Shown: positions 63,813-64,000 of the stretch, piece by piece
How the letters are laid out: the number at the start of each line of letters is the position of its first letter
How positions within the stretch are numbered: position 1 is the first letter of the stretch
Source of the DNA: Caldilineaceae bacterium
GTDB taxonomy: Bacteria; Chloroflexota; Anaerolineae; Caldilineales; Caldilineaceae
DNA: 64,000 bases
Direction: 5' to 3'
Assembly: GCA_022824025.1 (NCBI GenBank)
Contig: JAJEBF010000003.1
Location: forward strand, 186,001 to 250,000
Position numbers and translations under genes: made by a program
Notes under the pieces: model-generated
The model's input: only the letters and a program-made list of their open reading frames with translations
The model's database searches: none
Told to the model about the DNA's origin: nothing

Positions 63813-64000
63813 TCAATTGTCCTGCAGCTTGATGCGGGGGTCGAGCCAGCCGTACAGGACATCGGCAAAGAAGTTGGCGAAGATCACGGAAAACGTAATG
63901 ATCAGGAAGATGCCCTGCATCAGCGTATAGTCCCGCTGGTTGATCGCCTGGCCCAACATGCGGCCTATCCCGCCATACTCGAAAATTTGCTCCACAAGCA
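63813..64000 (-). CDS. Peptide/nickel ABC transporter permease (DppB-like), C-terminal fragment
   Basis: Only the last 62 or so codons are in the window; the gene continues beyond base 64000. FEYGGIGRMLGQAINQRDYTLMQGI, then ADVLYGWLDPRIKL, is the standard DppB C terminus with the last transmembrane helix. The first gene of the operon seen here. Confidence 0.88.
   Translation of the reverse strand, partial: LVEQIFEYGGIGRMLGQAINQRDYTLMQGIFLIITFSVIFANFFADVLYGWLDPRIKLQDN

Overview
The window is a GC-rich bacterial chromosome segment, most consistent with a Chloroflexota genome of the Caldilinea type, perhaps host- or sponge-associated. That placement is inference from gene content and style: lipoproteins with an ACGAP lipobox and long acidic Ala/Glu linkers, several phytanoyl-CoA dioxygenase-like, Gfo/Idh/MocA and xylose-isomerase-like genes, a corrinoid methyl-transfer operon, and a CUAEP-tail radical SAM protein. 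No 16S or ribosomal protein gene is present to confirm it.

Layout. 1-1460: RNase P RNA followed by a six-tRNA cluster (Leu, Ala, Gly, Phe, Gln, His) and a terminator. 1460-9230: an A/T-richer accessory island. It holds a defence-type Ser/Thr kinase, a duplicated 3' piece of tRNA-His with its terminator, two IS3-type remnants, a KAP NTPase and a SIR2-HerA pair. 9230-15480: SDR, sugar isomerase-like, Gfo/Idh, MaoC and dioxygenase genes. 15900-22180: a radical SAM gene whose apparent stop is best read as selenocysteine, then nicotinate phosphoribosyltransferase, miaB and a Na+/Ca2+ exchanger. 22600-27330: a four-gene cluster of binding proteins, a VWA protein and a small zinc-ribbon membrane protein. 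27890-29040: a secreted duplicated LysM protein. 29600-31710: a two-gene AAA ATPase + TOPRIM-like defence pair.

31780-37550: Ldh-type dehydrogenase plus a complete corrinoid methyl-transfer set (UroD-like methyltransferase, corrinoid protein, pterin methyltransferase, ferredoxin-type reactivator), which should move methyl groups from an unknown donor to tetrahydrofolate. 37560-46610 (minus): dehydrogenase, GMC oxidoreductase, dioxygenase, nucleotidyltransferase, sulfatase, isomerase, hisG and hisI, and a hypothetical gene. 47110-49550: MscS-like channel, DinB-like protein and TIM-barrel isomerase. 49670-57000 (minus): a sugar ABC transporter without its ATPase, with an unusual permease fused to a beta-propeller, flanked by two Gfo/Idh genes. 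57470-64000 (minus): a dioxygenase and a peptide/nickel-type ABC transporter that runs off the window end.

The most notable points are the selenocysteine read-through with a candidate SECIS hairpin, the tRNA-His-associated defence island, the propeller-permease fusion, the AAA/TOPRIM pair, and several families of short intergenic repeats. All calls come from reading the sequence; no database search was run.
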